Source: Melastoma dodecandrum (taxonomy: Eukaryota; Streptophyta; Magnoliopsida; Myrtales; Melastomataceae). From it: a stretch of DNA of 64,000 bases. The stretch spans positions 5,208,001 to 5,272,000 of the forward strand of contig JARUPY010000538.1 in the NCBI GenBank assembly GCA_029817715.1. The letters are read 5' to 3'. The notes below the pieces were generated by a model, which had not been told where the DNA came from, made no database searches, and saw only the letters and a program-made list of their open reading frames with translations. A program made the position numbers and the translations under genes. Below, piece by piece: positions 21,395 to 33,274 of this stretch (its first letter is position 1; each line of letters begins with the position of its first letter).

Positions 21395-21481
21395 TTGGGT
21401 TGGGTAAAATTTATGGTAGGTTATTGGGTTGGGTAAAATTTAGGATAGGATATTGGGTTGGGTAATATTTAGGTTAGGTTC
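21395..21481. repeat. 29-bp tandem repeat, 3 units, in hAT right end
   Basis: Units of TTGGGTTGGGTAAAATTTA plus about 10 bases start at 21395, 21424 and 21453. They lie in the subterminal part of the hAT element on the 5' side of the transposase gene. Confidence 0.9.
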
Positions 21482-21666
21482 CGGGTTCTCCGAGCTAGTT
21501 CCGGGGGGAGAACCTGGAACCGTACTTGGTACCGCCGGTTTTGTAAAATTTAGAACCTAGAACCTACCCGATCCATTCGAGAACCTGTACTGACACCGAC
21601 CCTATGGTGCCGGTTCCGACAGGTTCCCGGTTTTACCCGGAACCTATGCTCGCCCCTACTGGTAGA

Positions 21667-22333
21667 GAATGAGGCTAAATGGACTCCTAATTATATATAA
21701 TGTCCTAAACTAAATAAAGAAGGTAAATCTTGATCAATCAGCCTTCTGCAAACAAAGACAACAAAAGATTAGATATGATTACAATTTATTAGTTACAAAA
21801 ACCTAACACCTAGGCAAATATTCTTTAGGTAATCATATCATATCAAAATTATTATGATTTGATGATATTCCATGAATACTGTGGTAAAGAAGGTTCTGGC
21901 TAAATCTGATCAGCAACCTTCTGCGAATGGAAATAATCCAAGATTAACTTGCATAATCATCAATACTTATATCATTCTGTCCAAGATGTTAAATTCAACG
22001 AACTTAGACGTCATCCTAAATAACGGTTCATTTGTGGTCAGATTAATCCACAGAAGGTTGAAATCAACCTTATAGAACCTTACCATAATTAGATGATATA
22101 TTTCCTTCCATAGGAAATATAATTACCATTATGAATATTTGAAAACGTAATCCAGAGAATTTGATCAGATTAATATCTTGACCAATTCCTTTTATTTTTG
22201 CAATTAAACAATTACTAAACAATCATTTAATTACAAAATACAGAAAGTTTTCAATGTGAGTAGCATTTGTAGTGTAGATGTTTGACTTCTGTTTCATAGA
22301 AGGTCAAGGCTCATCATCAAAACTTATTCAACA
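21667..22333 (-). repeat. Right part of the 3' LTR of Copia B
   Basis: It resumes after the hAT target duplication and ends at TTCAACA (22333), giving a minus-strand start TGTTGAATAAG. It is rich in GAAGGTT/AACCTTCTG motifs, as is the sequence left of the hAT element. Confidence 0.7.
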
Positions 22334-22358
22334 ATCTCCCCCTATTTGATCATCACAA
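22334..22358 (-). other. Polypurine tract of Copia B
   Basis: On the minus strand GATCAAATAGGGGGAGAT precedes the LTR start TGTTGAA, a typical Copia/Sirevirus arrangement. Confidence 0.85.
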
Positions 22359-23593
22359 AACATTTATCGGTGAGGGAAATATTTTTGCAAGTAACTCTCC
22401 CTAACTCCCCCCAGATAGGTGCGAGTACGAGACGTGCATTTTACAGAACCATGTAATTTCTGTTTAACAGAGCATAAAAGCTTCGTAAAAACAAGTTGTT
22501 CAGAGAGCACAAAGCTTCTGTGATGTACCGTACAAAGCGTGAAGCTTCTGTATTTTAGCCCGACAAAAATGATGAGTTTTCACTTTTGCAGTCCCAGCAA
22601 AGGTGACTATATAAGATTATGATTTGCATACCCTGCAGAAGGTTGATTATGAGCTATAAGTCTCATAGCCTCCTACATCCTAGGAGTTATAGAAAATCAA
22701 AGATTTTTCTACAACTGAATACAGAGCGAAGTACTCATCCTTAACACAAATTTCTCCCCCTTTTTGTCACATGAAAAAATAGGTGAAAATATGATTTAGA
22801 AGAGAAGATTTCTGCAGAAGGTATGACAAGCGTTCATAACCAAAGTGCAGAAGGTAGAACAAAAAGTTCAAAACCAACATGCTGAAGGTATGTCCACAAA
22901 TGACACTTATTACATCAAAACCTTCAGACCATGAAAATCAGTTTTTGGTCTAAGGAACAGAAAGTTCAAGCAACACAGGAGATCACTTTGCATCATCAAA
23001 AGAGACCTCTTTAATGTTGACACAAAGAAGCTTTTCTTGGCGTTCCACCATGCGAGTAAAATCCATGACCATTCGTAGGAGGAAGCAAAAGTCTTCCCCA
23101 TTAGCCACAACTTGTTGCTGTATATATTTGAGGAGAGAGTTCAAGTTTGAGGGGTGAGACCCTTCATCAAATGATCTGGGTCGTCTCTGTGCCACAGATG
23201 CTTTAGCTATAGAGGCTCGAGCAGAAGGTGCAGCAACATCCTTTCTGTTACAAGTTTCTCCTGTACAGAGGAGAGTGAAAATGAAGTCGTAGAAGGTTTA
23301 ATCGTCTATGTAGCTTCTATTTCAGATAACACTAGTTTGGAAAATATTTTTTAATAACATATTTCCTAATATGAGCTTCCAGATAAATCTTGGCCCTATT
23401 CGAATGTAAATTCGTGTTTTAGGTATACAATTTGTTAGACCTTCTGTTATGTAGCATATAGAGGATTCTACCTTCTGTAGTAAAGTGTACCGAGGATCGG
23501 ACCTCCTGTTGTAAGTTTCTATTTTATATAAGGTACTTACACAACTTTATCTTGTCTTATGTAAGACGTTATATAGGATGGCAGATCCCTAGC
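22359..23593 (-). other. 3' region of Copia B with small open frame
   Basis: It lies between RNase H and the polypurine tract. A 70-codon minus frame (22983-23195, MAQRRPRSFDEG...) is open but unrecognised. Sireviruses often carry extra or env-like sequence here, and this may be a remnant of it. CAGAAGG motifs are frequent. Confidence 0.4.
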
Positions 23594-24649
23594 TCACTTC
23601 TGAAAAAGAATATTTTTTATCTCTAGAGGCTTTGTAAAGATATCAGCCAATTGGTGTTCTATGTTAACGTATTCTACGCTTACAAAACCTTGTTGTACAT
23701 TGTCCCTCAGAAATTGATGTCTGAATTTAATGTGCTTCAATCTAGAGTGATATACTGGATTCCTAGCTAGGTTTATCGTACTAGTATTATCACAATTGTT
23801 CGAAATTTTTGTAAATGGGTAGCCGTAGCCCTCAAGTTGTTGTTTCATCCATAGAAGTTGAGCACGGTAGCTTGCGGCTGCTATATACTCAGCTTCTGTA
23901 GTGGAGAGAGCAACAAAAGTCTGCCTCTTGGAGAACCATGATATCAACATATTTCCCATGAGCTAACATGTATCACTTGTACTTTTTCTATCAACCTTAC
24001 ATTCTGCGAAGTCAGTATCAGAATATCCAACAAGATCAAAGTTTGATTCTTTTGAATACCAAATGCCAAGGTTCATAGAACCCTGTAGATATCTCAGGAT
24101 TCTCTTGACCGCTGCCATGTGAGATTCTTTAGGTGCCGACTGAAATATAGCACATAGACATACATTGAATAGTATGTCAGGTCTAGAAGTTGTGAGATAT
24201 AGAAGAGAACCTATCATTTTTCTGTAGAGCTTACTATATACTTCTTTACCATTTTTATCCTTGTTTATTTGGGTATTCGTACCCATTGGAATAGACAAAG
24301 GTTTCTTGCCTTCAAGGCCGAATTTCTTCAGAAGCTGCTTAGTGTACTTTTCTTGATGCAAGAACGTACCTTCTATAGTCTGCTGAATTTGTAAGCCAAG
24401 GAAGAACGTGAGTTCTCCCATCATGCTCATCTCAAACTCACTTGTCATGAGTTCGGAGAATTCGTTATAGAGCTTTTCATCAGTTGATCAGAAGATAATG
24501 CTGTCGACATAAATATGGACAATAATAAGATGGTTGCTTCTGTGTTTGAGAAAGAGAGTGGTATTTCCTGTTCCTCTTTTGTAGCCCTTTTCAACGAGAA
24601 ATGAGCTAAGTCTTTCATACCATACTTTAGCAGCCTGTTTAAGACCATA
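23594..24649 (-). pseudogene. Copia B pol, distal part: RT 3' half and RNase H
   Basis: From 24649 downward the sequence resumes the RT immediately after the ALYG motif (LKQAAKVWYERL). The catalytic motif reads YVDS instead of YVDD near 24500 and a stop follows soon after. 24448-23963 encodes the rest of RT and the connection (FFLGLQIQQ, KMIGSLLYLTTSRPDI). 23959-23594 is RNase H (ALSTTEAEYIAAA, DIFTKPLE) with a stop between the two frames. The lost second Asp makes the RT inactive regardless of the insertion. Confidence 0.88.
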
Positions 24650-27419
24650 TGTAATACCCCAAATTGGACAAATTGCGTAGATTACGATTTTTCACCAACC
24701 AAATCAAAATAACAAAACAAAGAAAGGAATTATGCAATGAAGGAAACAATATACAAGGAAACAAATAACTATGATTGATAAACATTGCCAAAGCAAAGCA
24801 AAAGGGGACACGATTATTTTTATCATGAACCTAGACACAAATCTCGTAAAAAAAAAAAGATCAGATGATCCATTTTTAGAGGATTATCAGATCTCCCAAT
24901 CAGCCGATGAAGAATCAGGTCCCTCCTCTGTGGCTCATCCTCTCCTCTGAAAAAACCAGACGCTCCACCCCTCCAGGAATCGGAGGTCAACTCCTCCTCC
25001 CTCTACATACAACCGGTGGCCAACTCCTCCTCCATACACATAACCGCCGGAGGCCAACTCCTCCCAACGTACACACAAAAACCGGAGCCAAGGACTCTCC
25101 TCTCCAGTGCTAACGAGCCAAAGCCTCCCGACCAGCCTACCAGCCGACACCCTCCCGTCGTCGTTCATCCTCCTCGGGCCACCCCGGGGCGGGGTAAACC
25201 CTCGGTGAGACTTCCTCTCACTTTTGCTAATTTCAACATGATTGTGCCATGTTCGATATGCTTACTCTGTCGTTCCTTTTCTTTTTTGGCCTACCACACA
25301 CACCATGGGGTGAGGAACGAGCCTTCAGACAAGGTCGTAACAGCCAAAGGACAAAGGACAGCCGGCGTGCCATCTCCCGTCGACACTTAACCACAACGTA
25401 AACAGGTCGTAATAATTTAAACTCCTCTCGAAATACATTTTCATACGTTTTTTAGACCTCAAAGCTTTTACGGTAGCTTTGGGGTCGATTTTGCATTCAT
25501 TTGTGGAACGAAAGTGTCGGGACATCTCCTGGCCTTCTATTTCGATTGTTTTCAGCGGCAACGCCTCAAAAGGCTCTTTTTTTTCAAAGAGGTTACAGAC
25601 ATTTTCGAACCTCGAACCCAAAAGGTCAAATGATCTACAATGAGTGATGATCTTGGGAATATTTTTATTTTAATTTTTGGTTAATCGATGACCAAGATAT
25701 GCCCCCCGAAACTAGCGCCACCTTCGCTGGCCGCAACAGAGCAGTCTGTCGCATTGTTACTTCCGGGGACATTGCTGGAGATCTAACCATTGGATCTTGT
25801 TCAAAACTTTTTGAACAGAAACTAGACTTCAATATAATTGTTTTCATATGTTAACTAACCGTTGAAGTTTCTGTAATAACAAGATACGGCCTCGTGAACA
25901 GACTGTACACCAAGTGAGGTCTGCCGAGCGTCGCTACTTCACTCTTTGCACAATACCCGCGGATCAAACCGTTGGAGTGTACTTAAATTTTGTAAATATG
26001 TTCTTCACTTAATCATGTTTATTTTGAAATTTCATACACATTTTGTCATAATGTGGATGAAAAGATATAAATTTTTGTTCCAACGGCTCAGGTCAGCCAA
26101 ACTGGACAAGCTATTTATATTACTTTCAATTTTTGCACGAGCATATCTTTCGATCCAACCGTTGGATCCATGTGGAATTTTACACACGAATTCTTCATTG
26201 CCTTACCTTTCTGTGAAGTCCTTTTGCACTCCAATCGGACATTCGAGGACCATGATATGATAGGAACAACGCTGTCGGTGCAAGCTGTTCCGCTTTTCCG
26301 GACAGCCAATTTAGTTCCTTGATCTTGTGAGATTGCACCGTTAGATTTTTATAAAATTTTGCATGCAAACTCGCCATTAAGTTTTGGATCTTTTGGTTTA
26401 AATTTTGATTAAATAGGACAATCCGAGTCAGAGTTATAGATCGCTTTCTGAACTATGCGTAATTCGTATTCGTTGTGTTTTGTGATTATACAACTCTTAT
26501 TATTTGAACATTCTAACCAAATTTCCATTTTATATTACATGAAAAATCAACAAACGATTTCGAGGATTCGACAAAGCGACTCTGAGGACACCCGTGGTGG
26601 AGGTACGTCACCAAAGTGGCCCAACTGATAAGCCTTAGCCGATGAAATGCCATCCCGGCGGGCCACAGGTACAAAGGGGAGGTGCGGGCCTCCCGAAAAA
26701 GATAGAAAATCCACTTGTAACGGGCCGTGGGCCCAAGTGCATAGGCCCACGGTCACCATCCTTCCCCGCCCCCTTTGATCTAAATAATTGCCTGTGCTTG
26801 TCCGCATGCCTTAGGCCCATAGGTTTATTGTCGCGTGTTGTTTGCTATCAACAAACATGAGTTTGGGTCCAAAGCCTGAATCGGGTCCAACGCCCGTAAA
26901 ACATTGACATGAGTCCGGAGTCATGCCCGGATCGGGTCCAACGCCCGTTAAACAAAAGCAAATCTTTTGGTACAAACGCCACCTCCCTTTCTCGCATGTT
27001 AGAATGTAAGAGTTAGTAAATAGGAATCTCCGAACCAACTGTTTTTTCTGACTTAAACAGCTTTCATAAATAAAGTCGGTGGCGACTCCGTTTAGTTTAC
27101 CTAGGTTAAACAACAAAAACCTTTTTACGGAGCCATCATGGATGAGGGACTGACGTCACGAGCCGCTCCCGATTCCTCCCGAAAGTTCCTCCTTCGGATC
27201 ATGCTCCGCCTTTCGCCCGCCGCCTCTTAGGAAAACAGAGACGGTCGGCGAGGGCCCGAGCAGGCCCAGTTAGGAACCCAGGGAGGGATCACCCAATTCC
27301 CTTCCGCAGCGTCCGACGCTCGAGTCGTGACGTCGACCGGTTGGGCCTTGGGGAGCGGGCCCGGATCCTCGGGTCGTCCGGACCGCCTCGCGCGTGCTAG
27401 GCCGGAAGGCGCGCGTACA
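24650..27419 (+). repeat. 5' LTR of pol-less Tat element
   Basis: It starts TGTAATACCCC and ends GCGCGCGTACA. By eye it differs from the 3' LTR by scattered substitutions and a few small indels, indicating a fairly recent insertion. The last 300 bases are GC-rich. Small frames inside (e.g. 25016-25390, 26547-26807) recur identically placed in the other LTR and are not genes. Confidence 0.95.
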
Positions 27420-27426
27420 TCCCGGA

Positions 27427-27445
27427 TGGCGACTCCGCTAGGGAC
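27427..27445 (+). other. Primer binding site, tRNA-Arg type
   Basis: TGGCGACTCCGCTAGGGAC begins seven bases after the LTR. Tat/Ogre elements characteristically use a tRNA-Arg complement of this form. Confidence 0.8.
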
Positions 27446-28260
27446 ACTGCATGTGGATTCCTTTCGAACGCTCTTACATTTTTAATCCACATGCGAAGAG
27501 GAGTTCTTGTTTGCGTATGTAATTGCTTGGCTCGGTGCCCTTTGTCTGCTCTCATGGTTGTGTTTATTTACTGCTTTCCTAGGCATATCTAGGTGTGCCC
27601 GAACCCGGGGCTAGGATATTTAGGGGGGTCACCGAGAGGCTCAGCTTGCTGCTATTTGCGGTTTGGTTTTTGGCCGGGGCCCCGCCTCCCTTAGTCCGAG
27701 GGAGGTTCAGAAACCTTCATCCAAGAGTCTAGCATTGTTTGCCCACTACATGTACCAGACGCCGCACGTGCATTTGTCTGTTACTGAGTGACTGCTACTT
27801 GTGCAGGGACAGGTGTCAGGTACGCTTTGTTTGCTATGACTGTAAAACTAACACTTCTCGTTTTGCAGTTTGATGGAGTTTATTACAATGGGCTTCAACA
27901 ACCTTCATTTCTCCTATCCCTACCTATTTTATTGTTAACTGCATCCATACATTTGCTACCTATTTTATTGCTTATTGCATTCGTACATTCGCATGACCAT
28001 ATGAGTGTATGTTTGATTGCAGTAGTTACATTATCATGTCATTCACAGAAGTTGCTCCATTGCATCATGACTTCTCATTTACAATTGCAATTACATAATG
28101 CATACTTTTATGCATACATGAGTGTGATTAAGTATCATTACAAATTTATCATGCATCGATTATATTATTGCATGATACTAATCCAAACATTCTCTCTATT
28201 TTCCTTCCGAGGTTTAATTCTCCAACATGGCTCCTCGAATGGGACTAGGGACAAAGCATG
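27446..28260 (+). other. Leader region of the pol-less Tat element
   Basis: One plus frame of 157 codons (27788-28261), hydrophobic and Leu/His-rich, with no recognised family. It is probably fortuitous. No gag homology was seen. Confidence 0.4.
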
Positions 28261-28303
28261 ATATTACAAATCTACAAGCACAAGAATGCCAAGTATTTAT
28301 CGA

Positions 28304-28500
28304 CGGCTACCTGGCCCAAAGTCGAACATCTAACAACATGAAGACCAAAGTTTTCATACGGCTACCAAGGTCCAAAGCCGTGTGTCCAAAGACATGAGCC
28401 CAAAGTGTTATCAACGGCTACCAAAGTACAAAGCCAAAAACAAAGACCAAAGTTCACCCAACGACTACCATGGTTCAAAGCCGAATCTACAGCAACCTAA
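28304..28500 (+). repeat. About 55-bp imperfect tandem repeat, 4 units
   Basis: ACGGCTACC...CAAAGCC units start near 28304, 28359, 28415 and 28462, spaced 55, 56 and 47 bases. Confidence 0.8.
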
Positions 28501-29839
28501 AAACCCCAAGAAGGTTACATTTCAAAAGGCCAATCTCCATCAACATCAAAACTAACGACAAACCAGAGAGCCGTTCATAGACATGCAAAAATCGGACGCG
28601 TCGGAATATCACGCCTACTGACCCGACAATCGCTCCAAGGCAATGAAAGCGATCCCTCTACATCATCAGTCACCACAATCTGGCACAAGGACTCGTCGAC
28701 CTTCTTCACGGTGCCAACAGTACATTCTAGCACTATGGGCAAACCCGTCTTCACAACAACCTCGCAAGATCAAACTTCCCAAAGAACTTGAAGAATGTCG
28801 AATCAGCATCCCAACGACAAAAACATGAACATGGACCAAATTCTTCAAGCGACGTCGAACACACAGTGCAATTGGCATTAGAAGCCCCCATTCGCTCTAT
28901 TCGCCTTCCAACAGTTCAAAGCATATATGATGAACTTACCGATATTTAAACTGCTAACACTTAGGCATCCATTTTACCTCGCAGGTACAAAATGTCTCGT
29001 CTGGAGCTCACACAACAGTTTACCAATACCAAAGAACATGATTTTTACCAAACGACGACGCATACTTCGACTGAGGCAATTCTCTTTGAATTCCCTACGG
29101 CATCCAAGCGGTCATCCCGACAGTATTCAACCACCGACTCTCACCAAAGAACAGAAGAGAAGGTCAGTCACCGCATCACTCATTAACGAAAAACAAGCAC
29201 CTCGGCCCACTACATGAGTGGCCAATCCCCACCCATGCCCACCACAAAGTGCTACAACAACTCACATCCCGTGTAGTCACGCCTTTCAAAAGAGCAACCG
29301 TCGTAACAAAGAGGAACTGCCACAAGCACTCAATCCCTTGGCGCATATTGACGAAGGTGTGAGTGGCAGGGTGGTAAAGTTTCGAGCCTTGAAACAGTTT
29401 AAAGCCAAAGCTTTGAAATATCCTTCGTTGTTAACAAAACAACAGAATAACATGAAAGGAAGTATTTGTTCCCAAGTTAATACTTTCTTTGCAAAAATAA
29501 GTTACACGAGCTTACTTATTTTCACCATGCATTAGTCTTATAGGTACATGAGCATCCTGAGCAGACAAGCAATATTGGGGCAAAACTCCAAGCAATCTTG
29601 GAAAATTCTCTGTCAACAAAACAATGATCTACATGAAAAGGGAGTATTCGTCCCTTAACAAATGCTTTTTTTCGCAAAACAGGTTGCATGAGCTTACTTG
29701 TTTTGCCCTTCGGCTTGTCTTATAGGTACATGAACATCCTAGACAGACGACGAAGGCGAGGGTGGTAGGGTGGAAAAGTTTCGAGCCAAAGTTTCGAAAC
29801 AGCCTACGTTGGCAAAACAACGACAGCGATAACACGAGA
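28501..29839 (+). other. Non-coding interior of the pol-less Tat element
   Basis: Only short frames. Phrases such as GAGGGTGGTAGGGTGGAAAA and AGGTACATGAGCATCC recur around 29340, 29540 and 29740, marking the beginning of the modular repeat region. Confidence 0.4.
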
Positions 29840-30060
29840 ATAATCCGGAGCAAATCTCCATGCGATCCTGGGACAAATCTCCAAGCGGTCATGGGACAGA
29901 TCTTCGAACAATCCCGGGGCAAATCTCCGAGTAATAATGGACAAATCTATGAGCAATCCTAGGGCAAATCCCCGACCGATCCAGGGGCAAATCTCTGAGT
30001 GATCATGGACATATCTCCAAACGATACTGGGGCATACCTTCAAACTATCCTGGGACAAGA
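29840..30060 (+). repeat. About 30-bp minisatellite in the Tat interior
   Basis: About seven units of the form GGGGCAAATCTCCGAGCAATCC, degenerate. They produce a matching 10-residue periodicity in the minus frame 29804-30187. Confidence 0.8.
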
Positions 30061-30599
30061 CAGAGCAATCTTGGTTAATTCCCCATTGACGAACCAGCGA
30101 ATCACATGAAAAGGAGAAGTACATGAACATCCCAGATAGATAATCAAGACAATCAATACATTTCAAACCAAAGCTTCGGAGCAACATGTCATCAACAACA
30201 CCACAAATTACATGAAAGAGATATATGAGCGTCCTAGGCAGACAATGAAAACCAAAGCTTCAAAACAACATGTCATCAACAAGACAACAAATTACATGAA
30301 AGGGGTACATGAGCGCCCTAGGCAGACAATGAAGACAAACAATAAAGCTTCATTCAGAACACAAACTTCTTTACATCCCCAAAGAACTGGGGCAATGAAC
30401 ACCGACAATACACATGAAAAGGGAGAATCACACAGTCATTACTCTCTTCATCAAACTAAGCGAAATTACATGAGCACATTTCGTTTACGTCCTTTGTCTC
30501 GTGGGCAGGTACAAGAGCTCCTCACACGAATGGTACACAACTCCTATGCCAAAGGCGAGGGTGGCAGGGAGGCAAAGCTTCAAGCCAAAGTGTTGTCGC

Positions 30600-31510
30600 A
30601 ATTTCGTCAATCCTTCGATTCCTACGGACGAAGATGCACTGACGAAATTACACAAAAGGGAAGTACCATAACACTTCTTTACCTTTCTTATAAACGAAAT
30701 TACATGAAGCACATTTTGTTTCTACTCTAAAAGAATCAAGTCGTACAAATACACTTGTTTCCTTTTTATCTGTTTGATAGGCACATGAGCAACCTTATAC
30801 AACGGATACAAAACCAGAGTAGTCATTTCGTCAAACCTTCGATTCCATCGGACGAAGATGCAATGACGAAACCATGTAAAAGGGAAGTACCAAAGCCCTA
30901 CTTCACTTTTCTTACAAATGAAGTTACATGAGCAAACTTCATTCTTACTCTAACAGAAACAAGTCACATGAACTTACTTGTTTCTCGCCATCTATTTGAT
31001 AGGTACATGAGCTTCCTTACACAATAGACATCAGGCAGGAGTAATCTTCGTCAATCCTTCGATTCCATCGGACGGAGATGCAATGACGAAACACACAAAA
31101 GGGAAGTATCAAGGCTCTACTTCACTTTTCATATAAATGAAGTTACATGAGCAAACTTCATTCTTACTTTAACAAAAACAAGTTACATGAGCTTACTTGT
31201 TGTCCGCCCTTTGGCGAGTGCAGGTACATGAACATCCTTGCATTACGAACAAAGGCGCGGGCGGTTGGGTGGAAATTTTGGATCAAAATTCGAGATTGCC
31301 TTTGTTTATCACCAAGGATGATTACATTAATTCAATTCTAACACTTTCTCTGTGAAACAAGTTACAAGAGCTCACTTGTGTTTCCGCCCTTTGACGAGTG
31401 TAGGTACATGAACATCCTGCATTACGAACAAAGGTGCGGGTGGTCGGGTGGAAGATTTCGAGATTGCCTTTGTTGTCACCAAGGATGATCATATCGAAAG
31501 GAAGTATCAT
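30600..31510 (+). repeat. About 220-bp modular tandem repeats in the Tat interior
   Basis: TCGTCAATCCTTCGATTCC followed by GGACGAAGATGCAATGACG occurs near 30605, 30830 and 31050, each followed by AAGGGAAGTACC and GGTACATGAGC phrases. A related module (GGGTGGAA...GATTGCCTTTGTT...CACCAAGGATGAT) occurs near 31260 and 31445. Reverse-complement counterparts occur at 54300-55100 in the coding Tat element. Confidence 0.8.
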
Positions 31511-33261
31511 CTACCCTACTCTCTAACAAATTTCTTATTATTCCCTAGGCAGAGTCAAACCTCCATTTCCCCAGCTGGAGTCGGTTATAAACACCGCATT
31601 CCTCAACAAGATTAGAATATACAAGCATATTCTTCCAGAACAACCATCAAGATGGGCATATTCATCTCATATCCCCAGCGAATACCCAACTTTATTATAA
31701 TCTCCTCAAGCGAGAGTCGAGGTACATGAGCTAACTTCACCCTCGTCCGTTGTCAACTGTGTAGGCACATGGGCTCCGCACAGTACGGTACAAACTCTTT
31801 GGCAACGGCGTGGGTGGTTGGGTGGAAGCCGTTCCAAGTCTAATCTCAAGGACCATGACTGGGGCATGAAAGTGCAAACACTTTCCCCACGAAGCTTGCA
31901 CAAGAGCACCACCTTAGTACGACGTCTCCAAAGAGGTTTGCGTACCTAAACCTATTCACTTCTTAAGCATTTGTGTGCCCTTTTGCATACAATTTTAAAA
32001 GATTTTTGACAATAACAATGCTTCTGGGTGAGAATTGGAGAAGGCAAACCTATTCCCAAACACCCATCCTAGAGAGACGAGTGTAAACATCGAGAGGATT
32101 CATACAAACAAGCGTCCGGACGGATAAAGAATCCTTTGACGAAAGATGCTCAGACCGGGATGAGATCGAGCATTTATTCTCTATCTCAAACACAAAACAT
32201 TAATCATTGCTAGCCCTTTCGAGCCAAAATCGAAGTTTCTATATATACTACTCCCTCTGAGTCTAAGGACCGCCTCACACTGAGGTAAATGGAGATCCTG
32301 TAGTCAGAAACCGGGAGCAATGGACCATAGAGGCGACACTTCCTTAAGGTTCAAGTGAAGAGGCACCATCATCGGACGTGCACTCCAGTCGAGTCGCTCC
32401 CAAGGACAGAGCATCTTCAAACAATTTCATAAGGAGTCCAAAGCATCTCCCAGGAAATCAATGAGAGAAAGAAAATGGGGCAAATCCCTATAGTTTAGTA
32501 AAGAAAAAGCAGAGTCAGCGCAAAGACCAAAGTCTTTAAAAAAGCAAAGCGCAGAATCAAAATAACAAAAATAAAGTATCATGGCCGACATAGACGGTCG
32601 CAAGAGCAAGTGTTTTCTACATATGAGGAAGCAAAATGTCTCCAAAGCGGATCATTGGCAATCACCAGTAAAAACATCTCTCAAGCAAGTCAAGGAGAAA
32701 AGCATCCTCAAAGTGGATCATCAAATGTCACCAGTGAAACCTTCATCAATCCCCAACGGAGTGTTTCAACTGGCATGCCGTCTGGAAGGTGGAGAATTCG
32801 CTTGGACGGTGAAACTTCTATGGTACAACAGCTTCCGATGAGGTCCATAGATTCGTTTCCTAAAATAAAGAATTTAGAACCTCAACCAAAAGGCCTTATG
32901 TCAAACCCACATTATAACCATACAAAGACTCCTTCGATCGATACATGAGCATCCAAGTCAAAGGAATTTTGAAATCTCACCTAGACAGCTTTCAAAAATA
33001 AGAGTGAGCCGTGAGAAAAGTCATAAGCCCTTCTCCAACCTCGCTATGAAGCATTCAAATAGACTTTGTTAAAACAAAGCGTGGCATACATGAATGTCTT
33101 AATCATACATGTTTGATTACTCCGTATTTCACAAGGATACATTTATTACTAACTTGTTTCTTAATGAAGCCCCAAAGAACAGGTCTATCAAGGATATCCG
33201 GATCCACAATTTGGGGTATTAATGAAGTCTTTGCAAGAAAATCCTTTCAAGATTATCTCGC
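31511..33261 (+). other. 3' untranslated region of the pol-less Tat element
   Basis: No long frame. 31700-31900 and 32040-32280 match, as reverse complement, parts of 53880-54450 (e.g. GTTGTCAACTGTGTAGGCACAT; GAGCCAAA...CTAGCCCTTTCGAGCC), linking the two Tat elements. Around 32640-32750 a 69-bp phrase (GGATCAT...CACCAGTRAAA) is repeated twice. Confidence 0.55.
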
Positions 33262-33274
33262 AAAGAGGGGCAAC
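33262..33274 (+). other. Polypurine tract of the pol-less Tat element
   Basis: AAAGAGGGGCAAC sits directly before the LTR start TGTAATACC at 33275. Confidence 0.8.

Larger units (their letters stand above)
18402..21658 (-). mobile_element. hAT DNA transposon, complete, 3257 bp
   Basis: Terminal inverted repeats TAGGGGTGAGCA (left) and TGCTCGCCCCTA (right) differ by one base. An identical 8-bp target duplication CTGGTAGA flanks it at 18394-18401 and 21659-21666. It carries one long transposase frame on the minus strand. Both ends are dense in GGTTCC/GGAACC motifs, likely transposase binding sites. It sits in the LTR of Copia B, so it inserted after that element. Confidence 0.95.

Noticed and set aside
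25016..25390. Frame repeated in both Tat LTRs (and 33396-33833)
   Set aside because: Present because the LTR is duplicated; composition and short length do not support a protein.
27788..28261. 157-codon plus-strand frame in the pol-less Tat element
   Set aside because: Low-complexity hydrophobic and His-rich content, no gag or other domain, and repeat-derived context.
29804..30187. Minus-strand 127-codon frame with repeating 10-residue pattern
   Set aside because: The periodicity is produced by the 30-bp minisatellite; not a repeat protein gene.
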